A stretch of 6,444 nt of DNA from Gemmatimonadota bacterium (lineage in GTDB: Bacteria; Gemmatimonadota; Gemmatimonadetes; Palauibacterales; Palauibacteraceae), in NCBI GenBank assembly GCA_016649455.1, contig JAENXO010000155.1, forward strand, positions 1-6,444. Reading direction: 5' to 3'. Every line of letters starts with the position of its first letter. The stretch's first letter is position 1. The notes under the pieces were generated by a model. That model saw only the letters and a list, made by a program, of their open reading frames with translations. It was not told the origin of the DNA and searched no databases. A program made the translations under genes and the position numbers. Of the stretch, positions 6,038 through 6,444 are shown piece after piece.

Positions 6038-6444
6038 ATGACTTCAGAGAATGCCCGGCAGCTTCTCGACGCAGCCGGTGTGGACGAGACTCTGCATCGG
6101 CTTGCGTCGGAAATCACTGCCGGTGGCGGTGGAGAGGGACTCCTGCTGGTGGGAATCCGCAGACGGGGCGTTCAGCTCGCCGGTCGGCTGGCGTCGATTC
6201 TTCGGGACACCAGCGGCTTCGACGTTCCGACCGGAAGCCTCGACATCACACTGTACCGCGACGACCTGCACCAGATCGGGCCCATGCCGATCATCGGAAT
6301 GACGGAAGTCCCCGGTGACATCGACGGCGACCGGGTGGTGATCGTGGACGACGTGCTGTTCACCGGGCGTACGATCCGGGCAGCGCCCCAGGAGCTGGCC
6401 GACTTCGGCCGGCCTCGCAAGCTCGAGCTTTGCGTGCCCGTGGA
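6038..6444 (+). CDS. pyrR: Bifunctional pyr operon regulator / uracil phosphoribosyltransferase PyrR, N-terminal part
   Basis: The first 135 residues are in view; the protein is usually about 175-185 long, so the last quarter is beyond the edge. In Bacillus and mycobacteria PyrR binds pyr mRNA when UMP is high and lowers pyrimidine gene expression; many versions also make UMP from uracil and PRPP. The PRPP-binding loop VIVDDVLFTGRT (101-112) is complete. LLLVGIRRRGVQLAGRL (35-51), LDITLYRDDL (68-77) and FGRP (123-126) match family blocks. ATG 6038 has GGGAGGA eight bases upstream. At the places of Bacillus T18 and H22, which I recall as affecting RNA binding, this protein has H20 and S24. P117 falls in a helix start usually free of proline. 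It is probably the first gene of a pyrimidine operon, but no downstream gene is visible. Confidence 0.93.
   Translation, partial: MTSENARQLLDAAGVDETLHRLASEITAGGGGEGLLLVGIRRRGVQLAGRLASILRDTSGFDVPTGSLDITLYRDDLHQIGPMPIIGMTEVPGDIDGDRVVIVDDVLFTGRTIRAAPQELADFGRPRKLELCVPV

Noticed and set aside
1..6444. Mobile elements, CRISPR arrays, defence or toxin systems
   Set aside because: No transposase, integrase, nuclease or toxin-like protein, no terminal repeats and no regularly spaced repeats were seen. All recognised genes are ordinary chromosomal families.

Overview
This window comes from a GC-rich bacterial chromosome with tightly packed housekeeping genes. There is no phage, transposon, CRISPR or RNA gene that I can see. 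The gene mix is a FadI-type thiolase, a bacterial GluRS, TadA, an NhaC antiporter with a secreted-type N-terminal extension, and PyrR. PyrR argues against a typical enterobacterium. A Gemmatimonadota-like or similar GC-rich lineage is my guess from overall style only, because nothing in the window proves it.

Layout. (1) At 1-471, minus strand, is the N-terminal part of a thiolase that runs off the left edge. (2) At 472-697 is a divergent intergenic region ending in a strikingly A/T-rich patch. (3) At 698-3689, plus strand, is a three-gene operon: gltX, tadA and a D-2-hydroxyacid dehydrogenase. Both junctions overlap by four bases (GTGA, ATGA), so translational coupling is likely. (4) At 3709-5736, minus strand, is an NhaC-family Na+/H+ antiporter convergent with that operon; only 19 bases separate the two stop codons and no good terminator is visible. 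(5) At 5737-6037 is a divergent regulatory region with one promoter candidate per direction and a structured leader for the right-hand gene. (6) At 6038-6444, plus strand, is the N-terminal two thirds or so of pyrR, cut by the right edge; it is probably the first gene of a pyrimidine operon, but the rest is not in view.

Functionally, gltX and tadA both serve tRNA (glutamylation, and A-to-I editing of the wobble base). The dehydrogenase co-transcribed with them has no obvious link to tRNA. NhaC exchanges protons for sodium, and PyrR senses pyrimidine nucleotides.

The window looks mostly ordinary. The part most worth a second look is the pyrR leader (about 5921-6037). It holds a 14-bp hairpin starting at the predicted transcription start, segments that could pair in competing ways, and a PyrR-binding-loop-like core overlapping the ribosome binding site. 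The second is the extra exported domain at the front of the NhaC protein.
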